Source: Kocuria marina (lineage in GTDB: Bacteria > Actinomycetota > Actinomycetes > Actinomycetales > Micrococcaceae). Taken from it: a DNA stretch of 64,000 nucleotides. The stretch is taken from positions 1,039,320 to 1,103,319 of the forward strand of contig BMZV01000001.1 of assembly GCA_014652975.1 (NCBI GenBank), given 5' to 3'. The position numbers and the translations under genes are program-made. The notes under the pieces were generated by a model. The model was given only the letters and a program-made list of their open reading frames with translations. It did not search any database and was not told where the DNA came from. Shown piece by piece: positions 45,565 through 55,561 of the stretch (the first letter of the stretch is position 1; every line of letters begins with the position of its first letter).

Positions 45565-46044
45565 CTACTTGGCGGTGGTGTCGTCGGCGGGCAGCAGCTC
45601 GGAGATCAGCGCCTGGATCCGGGCCTTGATCTCGTCACGGATGGGCCGCACGGACTCCACGCCCTTGCCGGCCGGGTCCTCCAGCGCCCAGTCCTCGTAC
45701 CGCTTGCCCGGGTAGAACGGGCATGCGTCCCCGCAGCCCATGGTGATCACCACGTCGGAGTCCTGTACCGCCGCATCGGTGAGGACCTTGGGGGTCTGGG
45801 CGCTCATGTCGATGCCCTCCTCGGCCATCGCCTCCACGGCGGCCGGGTTCACGGTCTCGGCCGGGGCGGAGCCGGCCGAGCGCACCTCGATGCGGCCTTC
45901 CGAAAGGTGGGTGAGGTAAGCGGCGGCCATCTGGGAGCGTCCGGCGTTGTGCACGCACACGAACAGGACGGAGGGCTTGTTCGTGGTCTCGGCTGGGGTC
46001 GTCGCGGTGGTCTCGGGGGTGGTCTCAGCAGTCATGGGGATCAT
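45565..46044 (-). CDS. arsC: Arsenate reductase ArsC, low-MW phosphatase type
   Basis: 159 residues. CX5R loop [16 protein letters not shown] (C30, R36) and [20 protein letters not shown], as in thioredoxin-coupled actinobacterial ArsC; the first 22 residues are a Thr/Pro-rich extension. Start ATG 46044 or ATG 46035 (MTAETTP); I keep the longer form. The position next to trxB supports thioredoxin coupling (inference). Confidence 0.85.
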   Translation of the reverse strand: MIPMTAETTPETTATTPAETTNKPSVLFVCVHNAGRSQMAAAYLTHLSEGRIEVRSAGSAPAETVNPAAVEAMAEEGIDMSAQTPKVLTDAAVQDSDVVITMGCGDACPFYPGKRYEDWALEDPAGKGVESVRPIRDEIKARIQALISELLPADDTTAK

Positions 46045-46083
46045 CCGTTCGGTCGGAAGGGGGAAGAGGACAAGGGGGATGGA

Positions 46084-46572
46084 TTAGGCGGGATTGCCGG
46101 CGGTGAGCTCGGTGAGCAGGGCCTGGACGCGGGCGTCGATGTCGTCGCGGACCAGGCGCATCCGCTCCGCGCCCTCGATCCCGCGGACGGAGGGCTCATC
46201 GGTGTGCCAGGTCTCGATGGTGCCGGCCATGCCCTCGACCGGCTCGACCTTCGCCTCATCGCCCAGCACGACCACCCGGTCGACCCGGCGCAGCAGCTCC
46301 GGGTCGATGGGCTTCGGCGTCCCGGAGGACATGTCCGCACCCACCTCGGCGACGACCTCGGCGGACAGCGCATTGATCTTGCTGCCCGGCTTGGTGCCGG
46401 CGGAGTGGACCTCGACGGCACCTGCGGCGCGCTTTTCCATGAGGGCGGCGGCCAACTGAGACTTGCCGCCGTTCTTGGCGCAGACGAACAGGACGGAGGG
46501 CTTGGTGGTCTCGGTGCTCAACTGGTGCTCCTGGGAGGTCGCGGGGTCAGCGGGTGGGGACGGTGCGGTCAC
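46084..46572 (-). CDS. Arsenate-mycothiol transferase (ArsC1/C2 of Corynebacterium type)
   Basis: About 162 residues from GTG 46572, overlapping the acr3 stop. A TTG at 46521 with AGGAG just upstream may be the true start (145 residues). The loop [16 protein letters not shown] has Lys where other ArsC have Arg; this, with [32 protein letters not shown] and [20 protein letters not shown], matches the corynebacterial enzymes that link arsenate to mycothiol, the product then being reduced by mycoredoxin. So a mycothiol route and a thioredoxin route appear to coexist in one operon. Confidence 0.8.
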   Translation of the reverse strand: MTAPSPPADPATSQEHQLSTETTKPSVLFVCAKNGGKSQLAAALMEKRAAGAVEVHSAGTKPGSKINALSAEVVAEVGADMSSGTPKPIDPELLRRVDRVVVLGDEAKVEPVEGMAGTIETWHTDEPSVRGIEGAERMRLVRDDIDARVQALLTELTAGNPA

Positions 46573-47641
46573 CGGGGAAGAGCTTCCGCCCGGCCCACAG
46601 GGACACGTAGACCAGGGCGACGAGCACGGGCACCTCGATGAGCGGGCCGACCACCCCGGCCAGGGCCTGTCCGGAGGTGACCCCGAAGGTGCCGATGGCC
46701 ACGGCGATGGCGAGCTCGAAGTTGTTGCCGGCAGCGGTGAACGCCACGGTCGTGGACTTCGCGTAGTTCAGCCCCAGGGCCCGGGAGGCGAGCAGACCGA
46801 TGCCGAACATGAGGAAGAAGTAGACCAGCAGCGGCCACGCGATGCGCACCACGTCCCAGGGGTTGGAGGTGATCGCCTCGCCCTGCAGGGCGAAGAGCAG
46901 CACGATGGTGAACAGCAGGCCGTACAGCGCCCACGGCCCCAGCTTCGGCAGGAACGTGCCCTCGTACCACTCCCGGCCCTTGGCCTTCTCGCCCAGGGTG
47001 CGGGTGAGGAACCCGGCCACCAGCGGGATCCCGAGGAACACGAGCACGGAGACGACGATGGACCACACGGAGAACTCGGCCGAGGTCGTGGGCAGGCCCA
47101 GCCAGGCCGGGAGGACCTGGAGGTAGAACCAGCCCAGGGCGCCGAAGGCGATGACCTGGAAGACGGAGTTGATCGCCACCAGCACGGCGGCCGCTTCGCG
47201 GTCCCCGCAGGCGAGGTCGTTCCAGATCAGCACCATGGCGATGCAGCGGGCGAGGCCCACGATGATCAGCCCGGTGCGATATTCGGGCAGATCGGGGAGG
47301 AAGATCCAGGCCAGGGCGAACATCAGCGCGGGCCCGACGATCCAGTTCAGCACCAGCGACGCCCCCATCAGCCGCCGGTCCCCGGCCACGCGGTGGGTCT
47401 CGTCGTAGCGGACCTTGGCCAGGACGGGGTACATCATCACCAGGAGCCCGATCGCGATGGGCAGGGAGACCTCCCCGATCTTCACGGCCTCCAGGGCGGT
47501 GTTCAGGCCGGGGACGAAGCGGCCCAGGAGCAGGCCAGCGACCATGGCGGCGATGATCCAGGCTGGCAGCCAGCGGTCGAGGAAGGACAGGTCCTTCATC
47601 ACCCCCTGGGAGGTAGCGGGGGCAGTGGTGGTGGTGCTCAT
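46547..47641 (-). CDS. acr3: ACR3-family arsenite efflux permease
   Basis: 364 residues, ten hydrophobic helices. [20 protein letters not shown] at the start, the conserved Cys in [20 protein letters not shown] and the conserved Glu in [20 protein letters not shown] are family signatures. It exports arsenite using the proton gradient. First gene of the minus-strand operon (acr3, ArsC1-type, arsC, trxB, flavoprotein, arsC, then arsO), divergent from arsR 2. Confidence 0.9.
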   Translation of the reverse strand: MSTTTTAPATSQGVMKDLSFLDRWLPAWIIAAMVAGLLLGRFVPGLNTALEAVKIGEVSLPIAIGLLVMMYPVLAKVRYDETHRVAGDRRLMGASLVLNWIVGPALMFALAWIFLPDLPEYRTGLIIVGLARCIAMVLIWNDLACGDREAAAVLVAINSVFQVIAFGALGWFYLQVLPAWLGLPTTSAEFSVWSIVVSVLVFLGIPLVAGFLTRTLGEKAKGREWYEGTFLPKLGPWALYGLLFTIVLLFALQGEAITSNPWDVVRIAWPLLVYFFLMFGIGLLASRALGLNYAKSTTVAFTAAGNNFELAIAVAIGTFGVTSGQALAGVVGPLIEVPVLVALVYVSLWAGRKLFPGDRTVPTR

Positions 47642-47701
47642 GATCAGGGGCAGCCCTTCGTATTGACGACTATCTATCGGGAACACTAGGGGGTCACATC
47701 G

Positions 47702-47715
47702 ACATTGGTCAATGT
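47702..47715. promoter_or_regulatory. ArsR operator candidate
   Basis: ACATTGGTCAATGT, inverted ACATTG/CAATGT around GT, lies 11 bp before the arsR 2 start and about 60 bp upstream of divergent acr3. Fits ArsR/SmtB-type 12-2 sites. Confidence 0.65.
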
Positions 47716-47726
47716 AGGATGGGGTG

Positions 47727-48101
47727 ATGACTCTCGCACCCGACGTCCAGGCCACCGCCGCCGATCAGTGCGCCCCCGCCACGACGGGCACGGAGTGCTG
47801 CTCACTCTCGGCCGGGCCGATGACCGCCGACGACGCGCAGCGGCTCGCCGGCCGGCTCAAGGCCCTGTCCGACCCCACCCGCCTGCGGCTGCTCTCCCAT
47901 GTGGCGGCCCAGGGCTGCGGTGCGGTCTGCGTGTGCGACCTGACCGCGGTGGTGGACATCAGCCAGCCCACCGTGAGCCACCACATGAAGAAGCTCGTCG
48001 ACGCCGGGCTGCTCACCCGTGAGCAGCGCGGCAAGTGGGCCCACTACTCCGTGGTGCCCGAAGCCTTCGCCGAGCTCCGCTCCTTCCTCGACCTGCGCTG
48101 A
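47727..48101 (+). CDS. arsR: ArsR-family arsenic-responsive repressor 2
   Basis: 124 residues. CGAVCVCDLTAVVDISQPTV and SHHMKKLVDAGLLTREQ are the ArsR metal and recognition helices (C64, C68, C70). The N-terminal extension holds C15 and the pair C24-C25 (TECCSLS). Divergent from the acr3 operon and so its probable regulator. ATG 47727 or the GTG one codon earlier. Confidence 0.9.
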   Translation: MTLAPDVQATAADQCAPATTGTECCSLSAGPMTADDAQRLAGRLKALSDPTRLRLLSHVAAQGCGAVCVCDLTAVVDISQPTVSHHMKKLVDAGLLTREQRGKWAHYSVVPEAFAELRSFLDLR

Positions 48102-48171
48102 CGCGCCGGCGCTGGATTCCTCGAGCCCGGGCTCGGTCTCATCCAGCACACCGCACGAGGAGATGACCACG

Positions 48172-48710
48172 ATGAGCAGCCATACCTCGTCCACCCGCCA
48201 GGAGATCCACGACGAGCTCGAACGGGTCCGGGCGGACTTCCACGCCCTCGTAGCGGCGGCGACGCCGGCGGATCTACGCCGGCCCTCGTCCGGTACCCGG
48301 TGGACCAACGGTCAACTGCTGTTCCACATGTTCTTCGGCTACCTCATCGTCCGGCGCCTGCTGCCCCTGGTGCGCCTGATGGGTCGACTCCCCGAACCGG
48401 TCAGTCGTGCCTTCGCCCGGTGCTGGAGGCCGGCACCCGGGCCTTCCACATCATCAACTACCAGAGCGACCGGGGCGCGGCCCGGGTGGTGCACGGTCCG
48501 CGGCTGATCCGGTGGTTCGACCGCACCCTCGACGTCCTGCAGGCCGAGCTGGAGACCGAGCCTGCGGCCGTCCTGGCCCGTGGGATGCACATGCCCGTGT
48601 CCTGGGACCCGTATTTCCGGGACTGGATGAGCCTGACCGAGATCTACCACTACGGCACCGAGCACTACGACCACCACCGACAGCAGCTGACCATCGGCCG
48701 GCCATCATGA
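48172..48710 (+). pseudogene. DinB/maleylpyruvate-isomerase-like protein, frameshifted
   Basis: First part (SSTRQEIHDELERVRADFHA, TRWTNGQLLFHMFFGYLIVR) is in one frame; from about 48419 the match continues in another (FHIINYQSDRGAARVVHGPR, EIYHYGTEHYDHHRQQLTIG). One base appears to be lost near RAFAR/VLEAG. The metal-site histidines are all still encoded. It is separated from arsR 2 by 70 bp. A sequencing error cannot be excluded. Confidence 0.7.
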
Positions 48711-49012
48711 AGAGGCCCCCTCACGAGCTCGGTGTTGCGGTCGAGATGGCCTGATCGGCGTCCGGGGTTTTGGGTGGGATCGCCAGTTCAGGATCGACCA
48801 CGCTGACACTGATGGGGCCATGGGCAGGGGGACGTGAACTCCGTTCCCTCCGCTTTACATATGGCCCGGTTGTCGGACATCAAGTTGGCCGCGGTCAAAG
48901 CGGTCTCATCCTTACTGCCTACGGGCAAGCCAGATCGAATGACCTGACGGTGCATCAGTCCCGACTCTTGTGGGGTAGAACTTAGAGATTAGACCTGCAC
49001 GAGGGAGTAAGC
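48711..49012 (+). promoter_or_regulatory. 302-bp intergenic region before the STAND gene
   Basis: No ORF or RNA gene recognised. Near its end TTGTGG (48968) and TTAGAG/GATTAG could form a weak promoter, followed by the Shine-Dalgarno GAGGGAG before ATG 49013. Confidence 0.3.
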
Positions 49013-52000
49013 ATGGATCCAGCCGAAGGTGAACGGCGAGCAGTCATTGGATTTGCCGGGCAGTATGGGCTGGCAGCCCGGATAGTGTACGACCATCTCT
49101 CCACGCTCGAGTGGATTCACATGGCTGATCCGGACGCCGGAATTGCGGATGACTTCCAGTTCAAGGCGGGTGCCAAGCGTCACGCCCTGCAAGTGAAGTG
49201 GTCTCAGTATCCCGAGTCCTTCAGCTGGAGTGCTCTGACAGGTACGTCGGCATCACAGGATTCGTTGCTCACAGGGTTGGCCCGGGCGTGGCGAGCGATC
49301 CGAACGACGTGGGATGGGCCGTTGGCTATCCACCTGTGCACCAACGGCCATCCCTCGACGAGCACGCCAGCTGCGCAATCTGTGCTCGGTTCCGCGACCA
49401 TCAGCGGACCAAAGCACCTCGCGGCCTTCATGGAGCGATCATTCCGGCCGGTCCAGCGTGCCGCCCGGGGCAAATTCATGGACATGAGCGTCTTAAGAAC
49501 GCTGGATGCCTTTGCGGGATGGGAGCCCGTGTGGGCGGAACTGCAGCGAGTATCAAGTCTCAGCGACGACGACTTCTTACGTTTCCTCGAGGATCTTGAG
49601 TTCGACTTCGGGATCAAGTCTGTTGACGATACGCCCTCGACGCTCGACGGGGCAGTCGACCTGCAGGCGCAGAACGACCTACGTATCCTGGCAGGCGAGC
49701 TTCAAGCTTGTGTCGCTGACCCGGCCAGACCGCGGCGTATCGACCGAGCAGAAATGCTTCATCGTCTGGGTTGGGAGACGCGCCTTCGGTACAAGAACCC
49801 ACACGAGTTCCCTGTCCCTGGTACCTACACGCCAAATCACGCCGCAACCGAATCCCTGCACAAGGTGCTAGCCACCCTCGAGGGCGGGTACTTAGCGCTC
49901 GTGGGTCCAGCTGGATCGGGAAAGTCGACCCTGTTGGCCGACATCGCGATTGAGGGACGGGTCGTTCGCTACTACTCCTTCGTTCCAGACTCGCCCAACC
50001 CCCTCAGCCATCGAGGCGAGGCGGAGTCATTCCTCAACGATTTGTCCCTGGCCCTGGAAGAAGCCGGAATCGTCCGTAGCGGTCAGCCATCGGGGCTTCC
50101 GGGTCTACGGTACTGCGTCGGGCAACAGCTCACCCGGGCTCAAGAAGCGTGGAAGTCCCGAGGCGAGAGAACCGTCATCATCATCGACGGTCTCGACCAC
50201 ATCCCACGGGAGCAGAACCCAATCCGATCCATGCTTGAGGAGCTTCCCGCGCCGGCGGGCATCGGCGACGGTGTGTTTATCATCCTCGGCACGCAGACCA
50301 CTGCCGTCGTTTCAGCAGACATCCGCGATGCACTGACCCGGTCTGGTCGCACCGTAACCCTGCCACCGATGGCGAACGACGAGGTACGACAGCTCGCGGA
50401 CCAAGCAGGTCTGGGGGACTGGCTGTGGCCTGGCCAGATCGACACCTTCGTCGAAATGACTGAGGGACATCCGCTTGCCGCTACGTACCTCCTCAGCGAG
50501 TTGAGCGCACTACCGCCGCGCTTGCCAGATGAGAAGCAGCAGCGTGGCGAGGCGGAGCGCGTCCTTGCAGATGCGTCGAGGTACCGCGGGAACGTGGAGC
50601 TGCGCTACCGCGGGTACTACCAGGCAGTCAGACTAGACACCGAAGTCGTTGATCTCCTCGCCAGCGTCTCCAGATTGCGCACCTCCCTGAACCTGCAGTG
50701 GATGGCCTCGTGGGCATCCCACGATGTCGTGAGTCGATTCGCGTCAGCCACCCGGACCTTCTTTCGGGTCGAAGGCGACGAGTGGCAGTTCGTACATAAC
50801 AGCTTTCGCCGCTTCCTTTCCGATGAGACCGCCCGAATCGACGGCGCCATCAGCGAGAGCCGAAACCGAGACCTTCATCTTGACCTTGCAGATCGATGTG
50901 CTGAGTCAGGTGACGCCTGGCCCACCTACCGTGACGAGGAGGTAGCGCACCGCTACCTCGCTGGAGACGATGCGCGCGTACTGGCAACGGTCACGCCCGG
51001 GGGCATGCGCTCCAAGCTCCGCGCACTCGAACCCTTACCTGTTATCCAAGACCAGACACACCTCGGTTTGCGGGCCGCAGCGAGGTCCGGCAACGACGCG
51101 GCATTTGTTCGTCTCGCGCTCTTCACCGCCGAACTCGCTCAACGCGAACAGGCCTTCAGTGCGGAGCAGCTAGCGACGGCACTGGCGGGCCTAACCCCAG
51201 CCATGAGCGCGATCGACTATGTCGTCCGCGGCTCGCAGGTTCGAATCTCCGCGAACACTGCAGCCGCGATCGCCGCGTCCTGGGCGGCAAACGGAAGCAA
51301 CGCAGCCGCAGCGAAAGTACTCAATGCTCTAAACGGCATCACAGCCCTCACTGAGTCACGAGTTGCTCGGACCGGCGAGTCGGACGGCGTGTCGGACTGG
51401 GCCATCGCCACGTTCAACGTCTCTGGCCTGGACGCCGTACTTAGGCACTTGGAGCGGCACCTCCCCCTTCCGGAGCCGAAACCGGCGGGATCTCAGGGCC
51501 CGGAGAACGCAGACCGTGCAAGAGACTCCCGACTCGGACGTGAGCATGGAGATCGGCGACACCAACGCCTCGAGGTGCTATCAGCCTGCTTCGACGAACT
51601 TCTCGAAGTCCGGGACTTTGCCAACCTCAATCGTGTCAGCGAACAGATCGACGCCGAAGGCGACCTGAGCTGGCAAGTGCGCAGCCGCCTCAGACGCGCA
51701 CTGACCGCTGCCGCCGACGGCGACGCCGAAGAGGCCCACGTACAGATCAAGCAGATGCTCGAACTTGGAGGATCATCCCAACCGGAGGAACTAACCGAGG
51801 GTGTACGAGTATCTCTTGAATTTCGGCTACAAGCCGCGATGTGCCTACTTTCGCTCCGCCTCAGCGACAGCGAGACGTTCCGGGCGCTGATCCCTGAGGA
51901 TGACCAACCGGTCATCAACGACGATCTCGGCCGCGATCCGCAATCCTGGTACTGGCAGGTTCTGGACCTGGAAACGATCCGTCGTTATCTGACCCTTGCT

Positions 52001-55000
52001 CGCCGGGATCCGAGAGGTGCGCCCAAGCAAGGCGTAGAGGTTGCGGTCGACAACACGGAAACGGCAGGGACGACCGGAGCGAATGGCAGGCGCCACCTTG
52101 ACCCCGGACGTCGACGCTTCATTGACGCGGTACACGCCTTGGCCCGCCTCCGGGCTGAGGCAATAGCGGCCCGCGAAGGACTAGTCGATGAGCCCAAAGT
52201 AGCCGGTCGAGCAGCCGAGATCCTTCGAGTCATTGATGTACCCCGGCAGGTAACCAACAACTGGCATGGGTGGTATCGCGTCCGGGAAGCCTTCCCAGCC
52301 CTGATTGCACACATCATTCACCTCGCCCATCGCGTCGGCGGATCCGCAGAACTCTCGCGACTCTCTGACGTCTTTGACAGGGCATGGAGCGATGAGCGCT
52401 CAACCTATTGGTCCGTCGAGTTCCGCCATGCGGCCCTCGAACAGTTCGCGACCCTCGACCAGTCCTCCCACGAGTGGATCCAGCAGAAGTTGGATGACGT
52501 CGGCTCGTTGATCGTCGACCGGGCCTACGATCCGGGATCACAGGTGGGGGCTTGGTTGAAGCACGCCGAAATCCGATCCTCGGTGAACCAACGCGCCGAA
52601 GCGCTCGACGCCGTCGCTGCCGCAGTCGAGGCCTCTCTGGGCCTCGGCATGGTCGACGACGACCAGCAACTCGCCCAATGGATGGGATGGCTCACAGCCT
52701 CAAGAAACTGCGAGTCGATTTCGGCACCCGAGTACCTCGCCGCCATCGACCGCTTCGCGACAAGACTCCCGGGCGCCGCACAGACCGATGACCGCGTAGC
52801 GGCAACTGCCGCCGAGCGGCTCGTCCGTGAGTGCTGGCAGGTGTCTCCTATGCATGCCTATCGCGTCGGCATGGCACTGTGTGACATTGGTGCGCTCCCC
52901 GAGGTCGATCTCATCGTCTCCTCCCTTCTCGGCTCCCTCGATGCTGGACACGCATCCGTTGCTACATCGTCCATGCTGGTCGCCACGGAGATGCTCCTGC
53001 CTATCACCGGCCGTGATCGCGAGCACGTGATCGAACGGATTCGAGCCTCTGTCACAGCCACCGACCGGGACATCATTGATCGTTCGATGCAAACGTGGGG
53101 ATTGGTCGATGAAGGGGAGGCAACCGCGACGACACCATCGCCGGACCAGTCGGATGGCTCTTCAATTGGCGCCGTCGACCAGGAGAACTCACACGATGTG
53201 GCGGACACGACAGTCGATGGGGAAACGCCCAACACAGCCGCTGCACTGCTCGTACAGCTACGGAAACTCCCCGACCACTCCAACTTAACAGCAAATTGGT
53301 GGGACACCGCTGCAGAGGCAACCCTCCGTGACCCCATCCCACTCAATGTTGCACGAGCACTGGTAGAGGAACTTGGACGCCAGAGGCCAACCGAGCACTC
53401 ATTGGGACTGGCGTGCGGTGCCCTGGCAGCTGCGGGGGGCCCGGAAGCAGCCCAGCAGGCCCTACAGATCCGCCTGACTACACTTCCCAGCAGCGGATGG
53501 TTCCGACACTACGATGGCGGCACTCGACGCAAGTTGTTCGCTGGCGCACTGTACAAAGGCGGGCCCGCTATGGCCCGCCTTGCGTTGGTCGACCTCGCCG
53601 AGACAATCGCCGGTGGCATCTTCGCCTGGACTCAGTTGGCAGACGAAATCAGGCAAATCCTGGAACTCGTCGCAGGCACCGCGGCAGTAGGCGCCGCGTG
53701 GCCGGACATCGATGCATACCTCGAGATCATCGCCCCCTGCGACTCAACGTTTCGCAAGGCAACGCTCGGGCCACAGATGAGCGCAACCGTCGACACGAGT
53801 GTGAGTGCGCTTGCGGCAATGGTCGGCGACTATCTGGGTCACCCGGCCAAGGCTCCCGAGGAAGGCACTCGTCGGGCCCTCGTGCGGCTCTTGGCGAGGG
53901 GATCCACTGAATCCGGATCGCGGACGGCCGTCTTCGCCACACTTGAGGACGCAGTCGAGCGCGGAGGATGGCCAGCCGAGTCCGCCCTTTCAGTGCTGTT
54001 GCTCTCAGAGCCGGACGACCCGCCAGCCACGCTGATAGCAGCGGTGGAGAGAACGACCGTCGGCGACGATCAAATCCTGCGGGATCTCGCTCGACGAATT
54101 TGTGTTCAATGGGGACGAACGCCGGCCAGGCCACCAGGGCGTCAGCTCTCACCTGTATATAGGATGACGTTCCCCTCGCTGCCGACCCACAAACCGCCCG
54201 AACTCGACGCCGAGGGCGTTCCCTTCGTCGACACACACGATCCCCAGCAAGTGGTCGCGCCGTTCAACGATGTCCTGGGATTCCTGGCGGAGGCAGCTGG
54301 GCTGTCGCAATCCGCTGTCATGTACCGGGCCTCTCAGCTTGCGCAAGAGACGACAGGATCCCGTTGGACCGACATTGGGCCCCGGGCATTGGGTGAGCGG
54401 TTGAAGCGTCGAGGGCAGAGACACACCTACCGACCTTGGGCGTACATGGTCGGCAGACGCGCGACCGGCCGGGTTCTTGCTGATCTCGCAGATGCGGGCC
54501 TTACGCCTGACCACTACCCAGCGTTCGCGTTTGAGCTACTGGCGCCTCAACTCTTGATGCTCGAACCCAGCCCACTCTCTGATTCAGTTTCTCGGCCCTG
54601 GCGCCCCGACTCGGTGTCGTCGTATGACACTCGTAGGTGGTGTGACGAGGCACAAGATGCACTGGCGCACTATCGAGTCAATTTAGTGTCCGCGCCCGAC
54701 TTCGTCCTTGCAGAAGTCTCAGACTGGGGCAGTCTCGAGTGGGGGCTCCCCCGCGAGGAACGAAAGCTAGTCCCCGTCCACATGCGCCCTGTCAGGCCTC
54801 AAGGAATGCCAGTTCAGGCGCCGTCTGTCGAACGCGGTACAAGCGCCACATGGTATCCAGATAGGACTGGCACCTATTGGCACCACGAACAACTCGTCAT
54901 CCGCGGGTACGAGAGGTTCACCAACGCACCGTTTTTTGAGTGGATCGCCTTCCATCCAGGTGCAGCTGCGGCCTTAGGTTGGGAGCCCATCGCGGGACAG

Positions 55001-55258
55001 CGATTCGCGTGGAAGGGCCCGGACGGCGAGTGGCGAGCTCGCACGGATTACTCGGCCCGGGGACTGCTTAGCCACGACCCGCCGGCACATAGTTACGTGG
55101 GTGAAGTATGGCAAGTGTTTCTCAGTCAGCGCGGTCGCGAAGATGTAGAACGCAAATTCGGCGCGATCGCTCGCCAGCTCTCCGTGACTCGCATTATGCC
55201 GGCGAGCCGTCGAGAGGGAACGCCAGAGAAGCGAGCGACTGCCAAAGGCGAGGTCTAG
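49013..55258 (+). CDS. AVAST-like STAND NTPase with N-terminal PD-(D/E)xK-type nuclease domain (candidate antiphage protein)
   Basis: 2081 residues. Residues about 10-110 look like a restriction-fold nuclease of the Cap4/DUF4297 sort: FAGQYGLAARIVYDHL, LEWIHMADPDAGIADDF (E33, D46, D47) and ALQVKWSQ (Q60, K62, a QxK variant). A P-loop ATPase follows: Walker A GPAGSGKST (298-306, K304) and Walker B VIIIDGLDH (388-396). From about 620 to 1720 the chain is helical and repeat-like, and a distinct C-terminal domain runs to 2081 (WTDIGPRALGERLKRRG, EVWQVFLSQRGREDVERKF). Nuclease, STAND ATPase and long C-terminal sensor is the layout of Avs proteins, which sense phage terminase or portal proteins; homology to a specific Avs type is not established here. 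Monocistronic; codon use less G+C-rich than the chromosome. Confidence 0.7.
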   Translation: MDPAEGERRAVIGFAGQYGLAARIVYDHLSTLEWIHMADPDAGIADDFQFKAGAKRHALQVKWSQYPESFSWSALTGTSASQDSLLTGLARAWRAIRTTWDGPLAIHLCTNGHPSTSTPAAQSVLGSATISGPKHLAAFMERSFRPVQRAARGKFMDMSVLRTLDAFAGWEPVWAELQRVSSLSDDDFLRFLEDLEFDFGIKSVDDTPSTLDGAVDLQAQNDLRILAGELQACVADPARPRRIDRAEMLHRLGWETRLRYKNPHEFPVPGTYTPNHAATESLHKVLATLEGGYLALVGPAGSGKSTLLADIAIEGRVVRYYSFVPDSPNPLSHRGEAESFLNDLSLALEEAGIVRSGQPSGLPGLRYCVGQQLTRAQEAWKSRGERTVIIIDGLDHIPREQNPIRSMLEELPAPAGIGDGVFIILGTQTTAVVSADIRDALTRSGRTVTLPPMANDEVRQLADQAGLGDWLWPGQIDTFVEMTEGHPLAATYLLSELSALPPRLPDEKQQRGEAERVLADASRYRGNVELRYRGYYQAVRLDTEVVDLLASVSRLRTSLNLQWMASWASHDVVSRFASATRTFFRVEGDEWQFVHNSFRRFLSDETARIDGAISESRNRDLHLDLADRCAESGDAWPTYRDEEVAHRYLAGDDARVLATVTPGGMRSKLRALEPLPVIQDQTHLGLRAAARSGNDAAFVRLALFTAELAQREQAFSAEQLATALAGLTPAMSAIDYVVRGSQVRISANTAAAIAASWAANGSNAAAAKVLNALNGITALTESRVARTGESDGVSDWAIATFNVSGLDAVLRHLERHLPLPEPKPAGSQGPENADRARDSRLGREHGDRRHQRLEVLSACFDELLEVRDFANLNRVSEQIDAEGDLSWQVRSRLRRALTAAADGDAEEAHVQIKQMLELGGSSQPEELTEGVRVSLEFRLQAAMCLLSLRLSDSETFRALIPEDDQPVINDDLGRDPQSWYWQVLDLETIRRYLTLARRDPRGAPKQGVEVAVDNTETAGTTGANGRRHLDPGRRRFIDAVHALARLRAEAIAAREGLVDEPKVAGRAAEILRVIDVPRQVTNNWHGWYRVREAFPALIAHIIHLAHRVGGSAELSRLSDVFDRAWSDERSTYWSVEFRHAALEQFATLDQSSHEWIQQKLDDVGSLIVDRAYDPGSQVGAWLKHAEIRSSVNQRAEALDAVAAAVEASLGLGMVDDDQQLAQWMGWLTASRNCESISAPEYLAAIDRFATRLPGAAQTDDRVAATAAERLVRECWQVSPMHAYRVGMALCDIGALPEVDLIVSSLLGSLDAGHASVATSSMLVATEMLLPITGRDREHVIERIRASVTATDRDIIDRSMQTWGLVDEGEATATTPSPDQSDGSSIGAVDQENSHDVADTTVDGETPNTAAALLVQLRKLPDHSNLTANWWDTAAEATLRDPIPLNVARALVEELGRQRPTEHSLGLACGALAAAGGPEAAQQALQIRLTTLPSSGWFRHYDGGTRRKLFAGALYKGGPAMARLALVDLAETIAGGIFAWTQLADEIRQILELVAGTAAVGAAWPDIDAYLEIIAPCDSTFRKATLGPQMSATVDTSVSALAAMVGDYLGHPAKAPEEGTRRALVRLLARGSTESGSRTAVFATLEDAVERGGWPAESALSVLLLSEPDDPPATLIAAVERTTVGDDQILRDLARRICVQWGRTPARPPGRQLSPVYRMTFPSLPTHKPPELDAEGVPFVDTHDPQQVVAPFNDVLGFLAEAAGLSQSAVMYRASQLAQETTGSRWTDIGPRALGERLKRRGQRHTYRPWAYMVGRRATGRVLADLADAGLTPDHYPAFAFELLAPQLLMLEPSPLSDSVSRPWRPDSVSSYDTRRWCDEAQDALAHYRVNLVSAPDFVLAEVSDWGSLEWGLPREERKLVPVHMRPVRPQGMPVQAPSVERGTSATWYPDRTGTYWHHEQLVIRGYERFTNAPFFEWIAFHPGAAAALGWEPIAGQRFAWKGPDGEWRARTDYSARGLLSHDPPAHSYVGEVWQVFLSQRGREDVERKFGAIARQLSVTRIMPASRREGTPEKRATAKGEV

Positions 55259-55357
55259 ATCTGCAACTGATGGAGGTGGCGCGGCGCCACGAGGCGCAGC
55301 GGCCCGGCGAGGGCGGACTGGAGCTGTAGCCACTCGCACGACTTGGCCTCTTCAGAC

Positions 55358-55397
55358 GAACGGTGCCCACCCCCGGAGACGTGGGCGGGCACCGTTC
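55358..55397 (+). terminator. Terminator after the STAND gene
   Basis: GAACGGTGCCC (55358-55368) pairs with GGGCACCGTTC (55387-55397), with further pairing of CCCAC/GTGGG inside. About 100 bp after the stop. Confidence 0.7.
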
Positions 55398-55504
55398 ACG
55401 GCGTCTTGGGACCAATCAGGCTGGGACGTGCCCAAATCGTGCCCACTGACACCTATACAGAAAGCAGGTTCCCCGCTCCGACCCCGTCCTGCGGATCACA
55501 GGAC

Positions 55505-55550
55505 GCGAGAGGCGGTCGACCAGATTCGCATCTGGCCGACCGCCTCTCGC
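55505..55550 (-). terminator. Terminator after the 71-residue gene
   Basis: GCGAGAGGCGGTCG pairs perfectly with CGACCGCCTCTCGC around an 18-nt loop, 12 bp after the stop of the minus-strand gene. The interval 55259-55561 otherwise holds nothing recognisable. Confidence 0.75.
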
Positions 55551-55561
55551 CACGGACGGTG

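Noticed and set aside
48711..49012. Possible tRNA-end attachment site or small RNA before the STAND gene
   Set aside because: No tRNA-like fold, CCA end or repeat shared with another position was found.
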